Shown here: positions 25,193 to 37,473 of the stretch, piece after piece | How positions within the stretch are numbered: the stretch's first letter is position 1 | Layout: each line of letters starts with the position of its first letter | NCBI RefSeq assembly: GCF_022965805.1 | Contig: NC_133109.1 | Location: 3,883,869 to 3,947,868, forward strand | Length of the DNA stretch: 64,000 nucleotides | From: Primulina eburnea | Taxonomy: Eukaryota > Streptophyta > Magnoliopsida > Lamiales > Gesneriaceae | Direction of reading: 5' to 3' | The notes under the pieces: generated by a model | The model's input: only the letters and a program-made list of their open reading frames with translations | Told to the model about the DNA's origin: nothing | The model's database searches: none | Translations under genes and position numbers: made by a program

Positions 25193-26797
25193 TTGTGTTT
25201 GCAGGAAAAACAGAAGAAATCAGAAGTCAGTAACTCTACATGGTATCTGGACAGTGGATGTTCCAGACACATGACTGGACAGAAAAACCTACTTTCCGAG
25301 ATAGTGAGTTGTACTGGACCAAAGATAACTTTTGGAGACAACTCAAAAGGTAAAACCATGGGTAATGGTAAGATTATCCATGGTAACATAACTATTAATG
25401 ATGTGTTATTAGTTGACAATCTTTGTTACAATCTAATCAGCATTAGTCAACTATGTGATAATGGTTATTCTATAGCTTTTCAGAAGCATTCATGTATAGT
25501 TAGAGATTCTGCTGAAACTACTGTGTTAACTGGAAAAAGAGAAGGCAACACTTACAGAGTCTCTTGGAACTCAAATCATGTCAATATTCCTACATGCTTA
25601 GTTGCTTCTCTTAGCAATAAACACTGGCTATGGCACAAGAAATTGAATCATCTAAATTTCAAGTCAATCAATTATCTCAAGAAGCAGAATATAGTTGATG
25701 GATTACCTGATATTAATTTTGTTAAAAATCATGTTTGTTCTGCTTGTAAGCTTGGGAAACAAATAAGATCCAGTTTCAAGAACAGAGATAGCAAATCAAC
25801 TTCAAGATGTCTAGAACTACTGCATATGGATCTATTTGGTCCTATCCCCATCATGAGCTTAGGGGGAATGAAATATACTCTTGTTGTTATTGATGATTTT
25901 TCTAGATTCACTTGGGTAATATTTCTCGCAGGAAAAGATCAAACCAGTAGCCTCTTGATCAAGCTTCTGAAAAGGATTCAAAATGAAAAATCTACTACCA
26001 TCATTAAAATCAGAAGTGATCGGGGTACTGATTTCACTAACAAGTATCTTGAGTTATATTTGAATAAACAGGGGATTCATCATGAATATTCAGCTGCCAG
26101 AACACCTCAACAAAACGGAGTAGCTGAGAGGAGAAATAGAACTCTAAAAGAAGCAGCTAGAACAATGCTAGCAGACGCAGACATCTCTCAGCGCTTCTAG
26201 GCTGAAGCTATCAATACTGCTTGTTACACGCAAAACAGATCTATGGTCAACAAAAGGCACAATCAGACCCCTTATGAAATATAGAAAGGGAAAAAGCCTA
26301 ATGTATCTTATTTTCATGTGTTTGGTTGCAAATGTTTTGTACTAAATAATGGCAAAAATCATTTAACTGCATTTGACTCAAAATCAGATGCTGGACTATT
26401 TCTTGGTTACTCTGCTGTAAGCAAAGCCTTTAGAATCTTCAACAATAGAACTCTTAATCTTGAAGAATCGATTCATGTTGTCTTCGATGAAGATAGCAGT
26501 GCTGCTGAAATTTCTAACATATCTGATTTAAGTAACAGGCTAGACAAGATTCATTTGGAACTTGACAGTGAAGATGATGTAGAAGCAAACATCAAAGATC
26601 TTCAAAATCCAGAACCAGACATTCCGATAGTGGAACCAGATGTACAGACTTTGGATCTACCAATACCAGCAGAAGACACTAAAGAGCCTACTACTGGTTC
26701 TGTCGAGAACAATCTCAACATATCAAATCAGGAAGATGTCCTTTTAAATCCTTTTATCTGGAGAAAAATCTCATCCTCCATCATTGGTTATTGGTAA
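25193..26797 (+). pseudogene. C1 protease and integrase
   Basis: The protease active site is LDSGCSRHMTG (about 25247-25278). The pre-integrase zinc region has H..H (WLWHKKLNHLNF) and C..C (CSACKLGKQ). The integrase catalytic triad is visible: Asp in HMDLFGPI (~25826), Asp in SDRGTDF (~26017), Glu in NGVAERRNR (~26125). TAG codons replace tryptophan at about 26198 (QRF*AEA) and 26282 (YEI*KGKK). The GKR-type C-terminal block includes VFGCKCF, then LGYS and IFNNRT. The frame is lost near 26770, just before the RT frame. Confidence 0.9.
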
Positions 26798-28397
26798 TCC
26801 AGCAGCGCCTTTGAGAACCAGAAGGCAAATGCTTAATGAATATATGCATGCTGCTTTTATATCTCAGGATGAACCAAAGAAAATTGAAGAAGCTCTTCTG
26901 GATCCTAGTTGGATTGAAGCCATGCAAGAAGAGCTGAATCAATTCAAACGAAATGAAGTTTGGTTTCTAGTGCCTAGACCATCTCACCAAGCTGTCATTG
27001 GAACTCGGTGGGTATTTAAAAACAAACTCAATGAAGAAGGCACAGTGGTGAGAAATAAAGCAAGATTGGTAGCTCAAGGTTTCAGACAAGAAGAAGGAAT
27101 AGACTTTGATGAGACCTACGCACCGGTAGCAAGGCTCGAAGCAATCAGAATATTCTTAGCCTTTGCTGCTTTCAATAATTTCAGAGTATATCAAATGGAT
27201 GTGAAAAGTGCATTTCTGAATGGTCTCTTACAAGAAGAAGTCTACGTCGAACATCCTCCAGGTTTCATCGATCATTTCTCACCTCATCATGTATTTAAAT
27301 TACACAAAGCATTATATGGTCTAAAACAGGCACCTAGAGCATGGTATGACACTCTATCACAGTTTCTTATTGATCATGACTTTACCATTGGAGCAGTAGA
27401 TAAAACTTTGTTTACATTAGTCAAGAATAAGCATATTCTTTTAGTACAGATCTATGTTGATGATATCATTTTTGGGTCAACTAACCCCAAATTATGTGCA
27501 AAGTTTGGAAAATTGATGCAAGATAAATTCGAAATGAGTATGATGAGAGAATTAACATTCTTCTTAGGATTACAGATTAAGCAACTGGAGACTGGAATCT
27601 TTATAAATCAAGCCAAGTACACCAAGGAGCTTCTGAAAAAGTTCGGAATGGAAGCATGCTCTGCTGCATCTACTCCAATGAGCTCATCTATTAAACTTGA
27701 TAAAGATGAAAGTGGTACTCCAGTAGAGGTAACTCAGTATCGCGGTCTTACTGGTTCATTATTATATCTAACTGCCAGTAGACCAGATATCATGTTTGCT
27801 GTTTGTATTTGTGCTAGATTTCAATTTAACCCCAAACAATCTCATTATATGGCTGCTAAACGTATTTTGAAGTACTTGAAAGGAACTCAAAATGTCGGCT
27901 TATGGTATCCCAATGATTCATCGTTAAATCTTATTGGATATTCAGATGCTGATTATGCAGGTTGCAAACTAGATCGAAAAAGCACAAGTGGTTTTTGTCA
28001 ATTTCTTGGTGATAGGCTGATATCATGGTTTAGCAAGAAACAGACTTCCATAGCCACATCTACTGCAGAAGCAGAATATCTGGCTGCTGGAAGCTGCTGC
28101 TCTCAGATATTGTGGATTCAGCAACAGTTAAGAGACTATGGGATTCAAGCCTCCGAATCACCTATATTCTGTGACAATACCAGTGCAATTGCAATCACAC
28201 AAAATCCAATACTTCATTCCAGAACGAAGCACATTGACATCAGACATCACTTCATTAGAGATCATGTGCAGAAGAAGAACATTCGTCTGGAATACGTTTC
28301 TACTGATCAACAAACATCAGATATCTTCACAAAACCCTTACCAGAAAATAAGTTTTCTTACTTTCGTAACTCTCTTGGTTTGATAGATTTAACTTGA
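26784..28397 (+). pseudogene. C1 reverse transcriptase and RNase H
   Basis: An uninterrupted 537-codon copia RT-RNase H. The RT motif [12 protein letters not shown] and KARLVAQGF lead to active site YVDD at about residues 223-226, and [14 protein letters not shown] lies upstream of it. The RNase H part has [34 protein letters not shown] and [13 protein letters not shown]. It ends at FTKPLP...LGL as is usual for plant copia. The frame itself looks intact. It joins integrase through a frameshift near 26770-26790, so expression as Gag-Pol would fail. Confidence 0.93.
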
Positions 28398-29591
28398 TTA
28401 TCTTCTGTTATCTTGGTTAAGTTTTATTCTTACTCGATTATTTATCGTATTGAACTAACAGTAAGTTATTTGCAGAAAAGCAGAAGGGAAAAGTCAAATA
28501 CGTAAACTGAAACTTTATTAGAAACCATTTCAGTACATTACACGATGCAGAAATAAAAGCAGTAGATCTACAAGTTCTTCCTTAACCAAAAACTTTACAT
28601 TTAACTTTTGCTTTCAGTAATATCAGCAGATCGTAGTATCTTCGACAGAAAAAGATGATCTTCTCCGAAAAGATTCGAGCAAGCTTAAAAGCCTAGAAAG
28701 AATCTAGCAAGCTTGGGTCTTGTCAGCACTAATGTATTGGAAAAAGATTTGCAGGGGTACTACTGAAAATATCAGTATCATCGATCCACCAGCACTCTCT
28801 TATTGCATTAGAAAGCCTCTGGACAAGATCGATACTGCATCTCAGACTAAATAGAATCAACAAATCTTTTTGATTGTTGATATTACAACTCCAGGAGTTT
28901 GATCCAAGGATCATTACGTAAATAATGATATCCTCAAACTTCTCTCTGAACATTTTTGCTTCGAATCCTGGATCAGACTCTAACTCTCTTTTAACTTGAG
29001 TTTTCATTTTAGATTATACTCGTTTAACTTCGTTCAAGTTGTGCAGGTATTTATAGAGGAAACAAAGATTCTTGCGACTGTTCATTTTCAACGGTTCAGA
29101 TTGAGAGATTGCCAAAAGTCACTTGTCACTTTAATGACCACTTATTAATTGCATTTACCGAGGGGGAACAATATCTTAGTCAGACTAAAATTTTGACACC
29201 TTTTTTCAGAAAACAGATAGAATGTTTGTCTTTTCGATAAACTACAAGTCTGCTGGTTTTTGTCAAAGTGCTCAAATATTTCAGCACCCTGAAACTTCCA
29301 GCAGACGTTATCATAAAATGACAAATCCTCTTCTGATTTTTTTGTAACCGTCTGAACAGCCCGCCTTTTTCAAATTTTCAAAATCATTCGTATATCTGAC
29401 AGTTTCTGCAAATCTTTTCAAACACTCAACCAAAAACATACTGACACGTGTCTTTATGTTTATTTGACGGCTGTATATTTATCTTAAATTTCACCTTTTC
29501 ATCTTTACTGTTTCATAACTATTCAGCTACTGCTTTCTCTCCATCATCTCTAACTACTGCAAATTATATCTGATTCTATCTTCATACAGAA
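28398..29591 (+). other. Spacer between pol and the env-like frame of C1
   Basis: About 1.2 kb without a conserved domain. SIRE-type elements usually carry such a spacer. Short minus-strand frames (for example 28729-29007) have no recognised motif. A TATA-like TATATTTATC lies near 29472 and could serve a separate env-like transcript, which is speculative. Confidence 0.5.
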
Positions 29592-32032
29592 ATGGCCGGA
29601 GCATACACTCTCAACGCTTATCAAGTAAATTTTGCTTCTGTTCTCAACATCAAGGATGAGAATCTCGTAAAAATGTTTCAAGACATTGAGAAATCGGGAC
29701 TCAGAAAATTCCTGGAAGCACCAGCTGTGATTTACAAAAATGCTCTCCTGGAATTTTACGCTAAAGCGACAGTACATAAAGGAAAGATTGTTCATTCTCA
29801 AGGAGATGCATCCATCTCTATTGATGCCGCACTTTTGGGAGCGACCTTCATTCTTCCACTCTCAGGTATTTCTGAACTATCTGATATCTCCAAGATAGAT
29901 ATGTCTGTTGCGCTCAACTCGTTCTCAGCCTCTGGAGAAGAATTTTCTCCCTCTTGTCACAAGAAATTACTCAAAATGGAATATCAAATTCTGGCCGATA
30001 TTGTGGCAAAAACCATTTTAATCAAAGCCGGCACTTTCGACAAGTTGACTAAGGAGAAGGTTCAAGTGATGACTGCCATCACTAAGGGAATAAAAGTGGA
30101 CTGGAGTCATTTCCTCTTTAGAATTATGAAGGATATGATTGTCAGGAAAAGTTCTGGATTCGCAGTTCAAATCAGCGCAATGCTCAAGGATGCTGGTTTC
30201 GCCTCTACTAGTGATCAAGATGCTGCTTCAGTAACTATGATTGATGCTGCGAACGTACTTGCTTTAAGGCCTAAGCCAACCGTGGCGGAGTTTGTCGCCT
30301 TGAAAAAGGAAATTGGAGAAACTGCTTCTGAGGTTCAAAAACCTCAAAGGAAAATTACAAAGAAAAGAGTGATCATTTCGACTGATTCGGACAAAACAAC
30401 ATCAGAAGAGTCTGCTGCTGATGTTCAACCACCCGTACCAACTCCAACCAAGAAGAAAGCTCGCACCATTCTTAAGATCAAGAAGACAGCAGCACTGTCT
30501 GAGATTGAGAAAGTACCTATCAGACAGGTATTTCCAGAAGTGGTTCCTTCTGTTCGATCCATTGCTTCTACGACTGTACAAGCTACTGCATCTATTCCAC
30601 CACCATCTACTGTTTCTGTTTTCAAGCCGTCGTCTGGAATAGTAATTCGAGAATCAACACGCGGGTCTTCTGCATTCCGACCCATCGTGCCTATTTCATC
30701 ATCTGATAAAGGCAAAGGAAAAATGATCGAAGAACCACTAGTTTTTGGACACAAAACAACTGTAACCACCGGTGTTGATCTTCATCTGGCAGAAATCGAA
30801 AGCTCTGCAAATGATGACATGAATTTCTTTGATGAGTGGCACACGGTCCAAATTTTCCATTCTTTTGCTTACTTCAAGACAAAAGGGAATTATGCCAAAA
30901 TGATGAACGCAAAGAAGAAAATTTTCCAGCTTGCAAAAACGGAAAATATCATCGAGGCCTTGCGCAGAAGGAGTTTCATCCTCGATCAGCTGAAATGTCA
31001 GAAGCTAGAATCGGTTCTGAAAGTTCTTGAATCAAATTTTGATCCTACTGTTCCTACCGCTGTTCAGGATCAAAATGTTATTTTGATTCTATCTGACAAG
31101 TTAAAACAGATGCGTGAGCAACTTCTTGCTCAAGAACAAGGCTTTGGCGAGCCTATTGTTTAACACGTTGGCCTTATTCCAGACTTCCAACAGATTCAGA
31201 CAGTTGAGGAAAGGACTACAGCCTCCCCAAAGGCTTCTGCTCTCAGTACTCCTGCTTCTCCAACAAGGCCCATTCCGTCTTCTTCGCTGTTATCTGTACA
31301 TGAACTGGTTTCGGTTGAAAAAGTCATTGAGTCGATTGTTCCAACGATCTCTACTACTCAGGAAGCAGCACCGGCTACTTCATTGCCACCATCTCCTTCT
31401 CCGACCCCAGTGCAACATATAGCAAAACCAGATGCTACTTCTCTCTTGCCAAATTTAGAGATATTTTCTGCTGCTCATCAAGCAGAAATGCACATTCTTC
31501 TGGATCAGCCTTCTGCACCTTCAACTGCAGAACCATCAGACTCACCGGCTGTCATTGCACCAACAAAAGAAATTTTGGCCTCTGACTTGGCCGTTCCCAC
31601 TGAAGAAATTGTTCTTCCACTGGTTGCTGCTGAACCTACTGTCTCCACACTTCCAGAAGAAAGCTCAGCAGACCCTAGTTCTTCTACTGCTTTGGTGGAC
31701 ACTAATCTTGTTTCTACTGCATTGACTACCTCTCATCCTGTTCTAACTCAGACGAACTCTCGTCTCATTGAGTTTCAGCAACGCATGCTTGAGCGAACTC
31801 CCTCCCCAGAATCAGATACATTCAACTTGGAATTTCAGATTGAGACTCTGCAATGAGAACTCAACAACGTGTCTGACTTAGTCAAACGAATGTCCTGTGA
31901 AAACATTTCAGAATTCACTGGCGCTCAAACTTTCAGAGAACGCATGGGGAAACACATTTATAACACGACGGAAAACATGGAAAGAATGCATGCTGAAACC
32001 ATCGTGAAAGGATCGGTGAATCGGGTGAAGAT
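29592..32032 (+). pseudogene. Env-like (third) frame of C1
   Basis: A protein of unknown role carried downstream of pol by SIRE-type copia elements. The first 523 codons (29592-31163) are open: a globular N-terminal domain (residues 1 to ~200, start MAGAYTLNAYQ, with SSGFAVQIS near residue 180), a lysine/serine/proline-rich linker, a short SSDKGKGKMIEE motif, then an α-helical segment. TAA near 31161 and TGA near 31855 interrupt the frame, but it stays in phase to 32032, where C2 cuts it. I see no convincing signal peptide or transmembrane helix, so 'env-like' is positional. The paralogue on the opposite strand is 33099-35159. Confidence 0.72.
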
Positions 32033-32959
32033 TGTTTAGAAGGGAAGGGGTTGAATAAACACTGCTCAATTTAAAATATTCTTCGACAAACAGATTTCAG
32101 TTGTGTTACAAACTGAATCTAAATATCCCGTCGGTCAATAACAATCATTTAAACCGACTATACAGTTGCGGAAAACTAACTGACTGAAAGATAGAGTATC
32201 TAACTGAAAATGATAACTGAAAGTAATAACAACACAGTTTGTTTCTGGATGTTCGGAGACTTGAATAACTCCTACGTCACCCCTTCTATCACGAAGATAT
32301 GATATTCACTAAAAGACTTTGATCAAATACAAAACAGTGTACTGACCCACTTCAGTTTGGACTTATCACTTTGCCAATACTGAAACTCTTAGTATACAAC
32401 ACTTTTAAAGATCGTAACTGATCTTAGCACAACTTATAAAATCTATCAATCGATTACAAAGTGCTATGAAAGCTCTAGAACGTAGTCTTGAATACTACTG
32501 ATATAACTGATAAGCGTGAGCTTTGATTTCTGAATGTGAGCGGATATTTTTGCAGCGTAACAGCAAGTAAGATAACTGAGAATGCGATTCTTTCTTCAGC
32601 TGCTGCCTTCGACTATTTATAGGCTTCCCTCTCAACGGTAACATTAAAGATATTTGAATATTCTAACCGTTGATTGCCACGTCAATATATCCTGACAATA
32701 GTACACTGTTCATTTCTGAAATGCGGCGAGCCACTACCAGTTCACAGGTGACTGTACTATTTGTCGGTTGTCGCTTTCAACTGATGACGTGTACAGCTGA
32801 GAGATCAGCTGGTAAAGATCATTTGACGATGGAATAGACTTTAGTTGAAGCGATCAGTTGACTGATGACGTGTTCAGTTGCGTGAATCAGTTGGTCCAAT
32901 TCAGTTGCTAGAATCAGTTGGTCAATCTTTTGTCAAACGCCGGAATTTCGTTTCCAACA
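32033..32959 (-). repeat. 3' LTR of C2
   Basis: On the minus strand it starts TGTTGGAAACGAAATTCCGG at 32959 and ends TTCTAAACA at 32033. A TATA box (CTATAAATAG) lies at about 32613-32622. Upstream of it, at about 32778-32925, are repeated CAGTTG/CAGCTG boxes and two GATGACGTGT motifs with an ACGT core. Confidence 0.85.
32613..32622 (-). promoter_or_regulatory. TATA box of the C2 LTR
   Basis: Minus strand CTATAAATAG, 160 bp and more downstream of the CAGTTG/ACGT-core repeat cluster. Confidence 0.6.
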
Positions 32960-32973
32960 ATTTCCCCCTTTAT
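32960..32973 (-). other. Polypurine tract of C2
   Basis: The minus strand reads AAAGGGGGAAAT directly before the LTR TG, as in SIRE elements. Confidence 0.82.
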
Positions 32974-33098
32974 GGTGTTTGACAAAACTATAGAAAGTGA
33001 CACTAGATTGAATTCACAGTAGATAAAATAAGATGTCGAATAAACTGAATCAGCTGAATTCTCATTTCTTCAGATAAATACAGTAGATACTGCTCTTA

Positions 33099-35159
33099 TT
33101 ATTTCTTCTGCTGTTCTAATATCTCCTTGATCTCTTCCCCCTTTTTGTCAAACAGCTCCATCTTGAAACATAGCTTTCGAACGTCAGTAGAAAGGAGCTT
33201 GACAGAGGATGACATGCTTTCAATAGCAGTAGAAATTGTGACTTGCAGTAGTTCAATTTTTCGAGTCATAAGAGATTCCACACTGTCAACCCGTTGGCTA
33301 ATAGAATTTTGAGTGGCAGTCAGACTTGAAATAATGCCTCTATTCTTCTGAATATCACCAACTGCAAATGAAAGAGCGGTAACAGCAGATTGTATATCCT
33401 TCAGTCTTTTTAAAGACTCCTGATTATCGTCCAACTTCAGACTGTGCGATAATTGCGTATTTTGAATCTTGGAAATGGCAGTAATTATTTGACTCATACT
33501 GTCCTACATATGTTGGACTTCTTCAAAAATGAGATCAAAATCTGCTGAAGATGGAGGATGAGATTGTCGAGAAGTTCTTGGTTCACTTGTAGTAAGTTCA
33601 GAAATGATCAATGTTTGATCAGTTGAAATCGTTTCAGCAGCATCTCGAACTGAATTATCAGCAGCAGGGATTTCTTCTTGATCCCGAGGTGCTGAGGAAG
33701 GATTCTGTTCAGTAGATGGTGACATAACCTGAACTGGTGCTTCTAAAGGGTGATTAATTGAATCGACTGGCACATCAGTTGGTATGACCTGATCAGCAGA
33801 TGGATCTGGTTGAACAGTTTCTTCTGAAGAAATAGTGACCTCTGGATTAGTTTGATCAGCAGAGTGATCAACTTTGTCAGAAACGGGTTCACTTAAATGA
33901 GATTCCTCCACCACAGCTTGAATCACTTCATCAATATGAGCGAAATAAAGCTCAACTTCAGTATACAGTTGTTGTTCAACTGGCGGTGAAAGAGGCTTAT
34001 CAGAAACTGGCTCTTCAGTTGGAACAAGAACTAAAGCTGATGATGGTTCTGTCTTGTCAGAGGATGCTTCTTCAAGTGTTTCCTCGTTGTCATCATCCGA
34101 GTTTCCTTGATAGAGAACCAATTCTTGATTCAATTCCCAAAACTTGATTTGAGATAGTAGCCCTATAAGATCAGTGTCTAGCTGAGTAATTACAGCTTGA
34201 TCAGCGTAGACAGTAGGGCCAGTAGGCAAGTAGTTGGTTTTTAGCTTGGCAACAATTTGAGCCAACTTTTTCGCTCTCATCTGATCAAATAAGTAACTCT
34301 TCCTCTCCATAGCTTGAGCAATAGAGGCAGCTTTGACTGTTCGGAGAACAAAGGCCTCCAGCTTGATGAATTTGCTCAGCTCGGACTTCTTCTTCAATTG
34401 CTTGGCAAAAACCTCAGTACGAAAGGCCACCCAAGCATCATAGGATATAATCTTTGAAGCAGCAAAACTGTTCACCTTTGCCCAAACAAGGTCAATTTGA
34501 GTCTGAATTGGGTTGGAGGGTCTGGGCTCTACAATCAATTTCCCTTTCCCTTTATCAGTACTCATGATATGAGGAATTTCCAGTCCTGTTCGAGTAGATT
34601 CCACCTGCTCTACAAATTTTATGCCTTTGGGTCTGGCATGTGCTACACCAATAGGTCGATATATTTGAATAACAGGAGCTTGAGTCCTAACTGATTCCTT
34701 TTTAGTACCAACTGAAGCAGCTTGTGAAATGATCTGCAGAGGAACTGCTTCTATAGGCTGCTGATCAGTTAAGGAAATCATTGCATCTATAGGAATGGAT
34801 ACCTCAGAAGTTGTTTTAACCCTTTGAGTTCTTGGCTTCTTCGCTATCTGAGGAGATGGAGTCTTCTCTGACTCTGATGCACTCAATACCAATTTCCTTT
34901 TGGCAACCTTCAGCTGAGCCAACGTTTTGGCTTTCTTAACTGATTTGGGAGTAGCTAACTGAGTCCCAATTTCCTGTTTGATTCGCACAAACTGAGTAGG
35001 AGTTATGTCCAATTTGGGTTTGATTGGCATCGTGTTCTTTGCATTGAACACCTTAAATTTCGATGTCCTCTCAGAGTCATCAGCCACTAATCCTTTTACT
35101 TTCATCAGATAACTGATTTGAACAGCAAAACCATTGGATTGTTTAGAAGACAGAAACAT
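33099..35159 (-). pseudogene. Env-like frame of C2
   Basis: Paralogue of 29592-32032, facing it. It starts within the family at SNGFAVQISYLMKV, so the N-terminal globular domain (about 180 residues) is missing. Shared features in the same order: a lysine-rich linker, STDKGKGKLIVE, an α-helical segment with AMERKSYLFDQMRAKKLAQI, then an acidic Ser/Glu/Pro-rich region. After an in-frame TAG near 33501-33503 (HM*DSMSQ, glutamine plausible) it continues as a 132-residue coiled-coil-like tail rich in Leu/Ile/Glu/Lys heptads, ending EEIKEILEQQKK at 33099. A TTTCAG just before the first methionine resembles a 3' splice site. Confidence 0.75.
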
Positions 35160-35170
35160 ATTCTGAAATG

Positions 35171-35449
35171 ATTAAAGGTAAGTCTGGTGCTCGGCAGAGC
35201 AAACGTCACTGAGAGAAGTGTCCCTTCATTTCGTTTTGATATAAACAGATGAAATCAGTTATGTCGAAATTTGTATTGAAATGTCTAAATCGCTGATAGA
35301 TGAAGACAGAAAGATAGAAACTTTTAGATTAATGATCTTGATTTCTAAATAGAAATGAGAGTACATTTCTATGGATTGTGTGATGACACTACTGCAATCT
35401 TGCCAAGATAGTGATTGTGATTGAACGATTGTTAAAATCTGTACATGTT
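35171..35449. other. Junction region between C2 and the G2 remnant; nothing recognised
   Basis: About 280 bp with many stops on all frames. It may be further decayed gypsy pol, but I could not align it to a motif by eye. Confidence 0.4.
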
Positions 35450-36140
35450 ATATTATACAGGAGGAGGTACAGACATGACCAGATGATGGGGATTTATGTC
35501 AGAAACAGAGGTTAGATTGTATTGAATGCCAAAGTTGACTATGTCAGACTGTGATTTTCGTTCAATTTTGTACTTTTGGCAGAATATTAAGCATGATTTT
35601 TCATCTATGAATTATAGATTGAAAGATAGTCGGAACGAACTATCTTAATGTTGGAAGATATCCAGGAACTGTAGTGCTGGATTTTAGCACTAGTTGACAG
35701 GATTGATTGTCATTTATAAATTTTCGTACAGCGAGAGCTATCAGATGAGTATTAAGATGACATCATTTGAGATGTTGTACAGTGAGAACTGTTAATCTCC
35801 GTTGTATGGTGATTTATATATCAATGATACTTGAAACTGAATCTGATAGGATTAGAAATCTGATGAGGAAAATGAAACTGATTCGGAAAAAAAAATGAAA
35901 ATAGCTCGGAAGTTGATATGAAATATGCCAACGTCAGGTGATGACTGTCGGTATTTGAAGCCGAGATTGAGTTATTAAGAACTATTGATGGGTATATACG
36001 GATGTTGTATAGCCATTGTTCTGAGATTGATTCTATCATGAGTGATTTTGTGGATATGAAGTTATGGTGGTTTATGTACATCTCCTTCTTATATCTGATT
36101 TGAGATATAATATGATTATCTGTATATAAAAAAAATGGAT
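35450..36140 (+). pseudogene. Highly decayed gypsy integrase of G2
   Basis: By eye the plus strand keeps the outline of a chromovirus integrase. A segment MPKLTMSDCDFR stands where the family has a [18 protein letters not shown] motif (near 35530). QSERTI then LEDI follows near 35630-35655, SYQMSIKMTSFE then MLYSENC near 35740, and RKKMKIAR near 35890. Most differences from the family are C-to-T or G-to-A (Arg to Cys, Pro to Phe, Gly to stop). There are many stops and several indels. It ends just before a polypurine tract and LTR in the same orientation. Confidence 0.68.
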
Positions 36141-36167
36141 TGCTTGTGATTTCGGGGACGAAATCAT

Positions 36168-36185
36168 GTCTCAGAGGGGGAGAAT
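36168..36185 (+). other. Polypurine tract of G2
   Basis: A GGGACGAAATC motif, common at the 3' end of plant gypsy pol, is followed by AGAGGGGGAGAAT directly before the LTR TG at 36186. Confidence 0.8.
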
Positions 36186-37473
36186 TGTAAGGCCCGAGAT
36201 GTTATCAATTGTACGAGACCCCGAAAAGAAAATATTATTGATGGCATTTTTGTAAATAAGTGGAAAACTACTTGAATTAAATTTGATGGCAATTTGGTAA
36301 TTAAGTGGAAAAAGATTTGAATTAAATTTGATGGCACTTTCGTAATTATTGAGGGACCAAATTGCAAATAGTGGAAAGTTGAGGGACTAAAGTGCAATTA
36401 TGGAAAAGTTGACACATGTCTCTAGCCATGCAATTTGATTTGTACGTGTGATTCTTTCCCATTTCATTACACAATTCAGAAATTTCAGCAGCAAGGCAAC
36501 CGAGAGCTTTCCCCTCAAGCTCTTTTTCATTTCAAAAAATTTATTATGCAAGATCTGGCCGTCTGATTTTTGATCTGAGCCTAGTTCCGTGCTTTTCTTG
36601 GCAAAAGCTTCCAAAGGATGTAAGTTTCATTGATTTCTGACATGTTTTGAAATTTATGTATTGGAGGAATCATAATTTGACTGATATTATGTGTTCTTGA
36701 AATAACAATGATCATGTAATCGAAACCGGATCGAAGAACGGACATTGTATGAATTGGTTTGAAAAATTCAGCATGTTGTTCGAATGAGGGCAGTGCAGAT
36801 TTTTGGAGTTATTGTTTGTAATTTTTGATGGTTATGAGTTAGGTTATTGTATCTAGTGGTGTTGTATTGACCGGGATATCGGGATTGGGCGGTTATACCG
36901 TTGATTCGAATTATTAATCAGATTGGTATCGATTTGAGCGGTATATTGATATAGCGGTATAATGATATGATATTATTGATATTGCCATTGCCAGATTGAG
37001 GGATTGACAGAGTCTGTATTCAAGATCAAAACTGCAAACGAAAGGTATAATTTCATGTTGAGTTAGGATTGCACAACTCGAGTGAGGTTTGACTCGAGTT
37101 TCCCTAAATCACATAATTTATTTTATTGCAGATATATTTGCAATGAATGAATTGATATGCTTGTTTTCTTGATGAATAGATAGCAGGTATTAGACGAGTA
37201 ATCTTGTGACAGAAGTGCCTGACAGTGGTGGGATCGCCAACTCTTCTGCCCGCAACGATTATTCGATAAACACCGGCGCTTGGGCGGTGTTTTTCTACCG
37301 CCCGAGCGCCACATATTCTGCCAAAAATCTTGGCTCACAATGCGACGACGCCCGGCTTCTTCATTCAAGTTCGTATAACCTCAATCATGTCAATTATCCA
37401 AAAATCGTGTCCGATTAGAATAATCATCGTCAAATCATTTTGGATTAACATGATAAATTTCTCGGGCCTTACA
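36186..37473 (+). repeat. 3' LTR of gypsy element G2
   Basis: TGTAAGGCCCGAG at the left and CTCGGGCCTTACA at the right form a 13 bp perfect terminal inverted repeat. An internal near-palindrome lies at 37275-37310. The right flank is the integrase of Athila element A1, so G2 inserted there; the base run after the LTR, GATAC, would be the TSD, but the matching left copy is not in the window. Near 36240-36340 a TTTGATGGCA...AATT motif repeats two to three times. Confidence 0.82.
37275..37310. repeat. GC-rich hairpin in the G2 LTR
   Basis: Arms GGCGCTTGGGCGGT (37275-37288) and ACCGCCCGAGCGCC (37297-37310) pair over 14 bases with one mismatch; the loop is 8 bases. The same module occurs twice in another LTR at 63860-63969. 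Confidence 0.8.

Larger units (their letters stand above)
22098..32032 (+). mobile_element. Ty1/copia element C1 (SIRE/Maximus-like) with env-like frame, 3' end missing
   Basis: It contains a 5' LTR (22098-23104), a PBS-like site, gag, protease, integrase, RT, RNase H, a ~1.2 kb spacer and a long downstream frame, in the order typical of SIRE-type copia. It inserted into the satellite array. The right part is cut at 32033 by another SIRE-like LTR on the opposite strand; its own 3' LTR is not in the window. Stops in gag, integrase and the env-like frame and a frameshift before RT make it inactive. Confidence 0.9.
32033..35170 (-). mobile_element. Ty1/copia element C2 (SIRE-like), 3' part only
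   Basis: Minus-strand 3' LTR (32033-32959), polypurine tract and env-like frame, inserted head-on into the env-like frame of C1. The rest of the element (pol, gag, 5' LTR) is absent; sequence changes near 35170 to a decayed gypsy segment. The LTR end motif (CCCCTTCCCTTCTAAACA on the minus strand) resembles the C1 LTR end. Confidence 0.8.

Noticed and set aside
30425..30769. Minus-strand frame of 114 codons
   Set aside because: It is antisense to the proline/serine-rich part of the C1 env-like frame.
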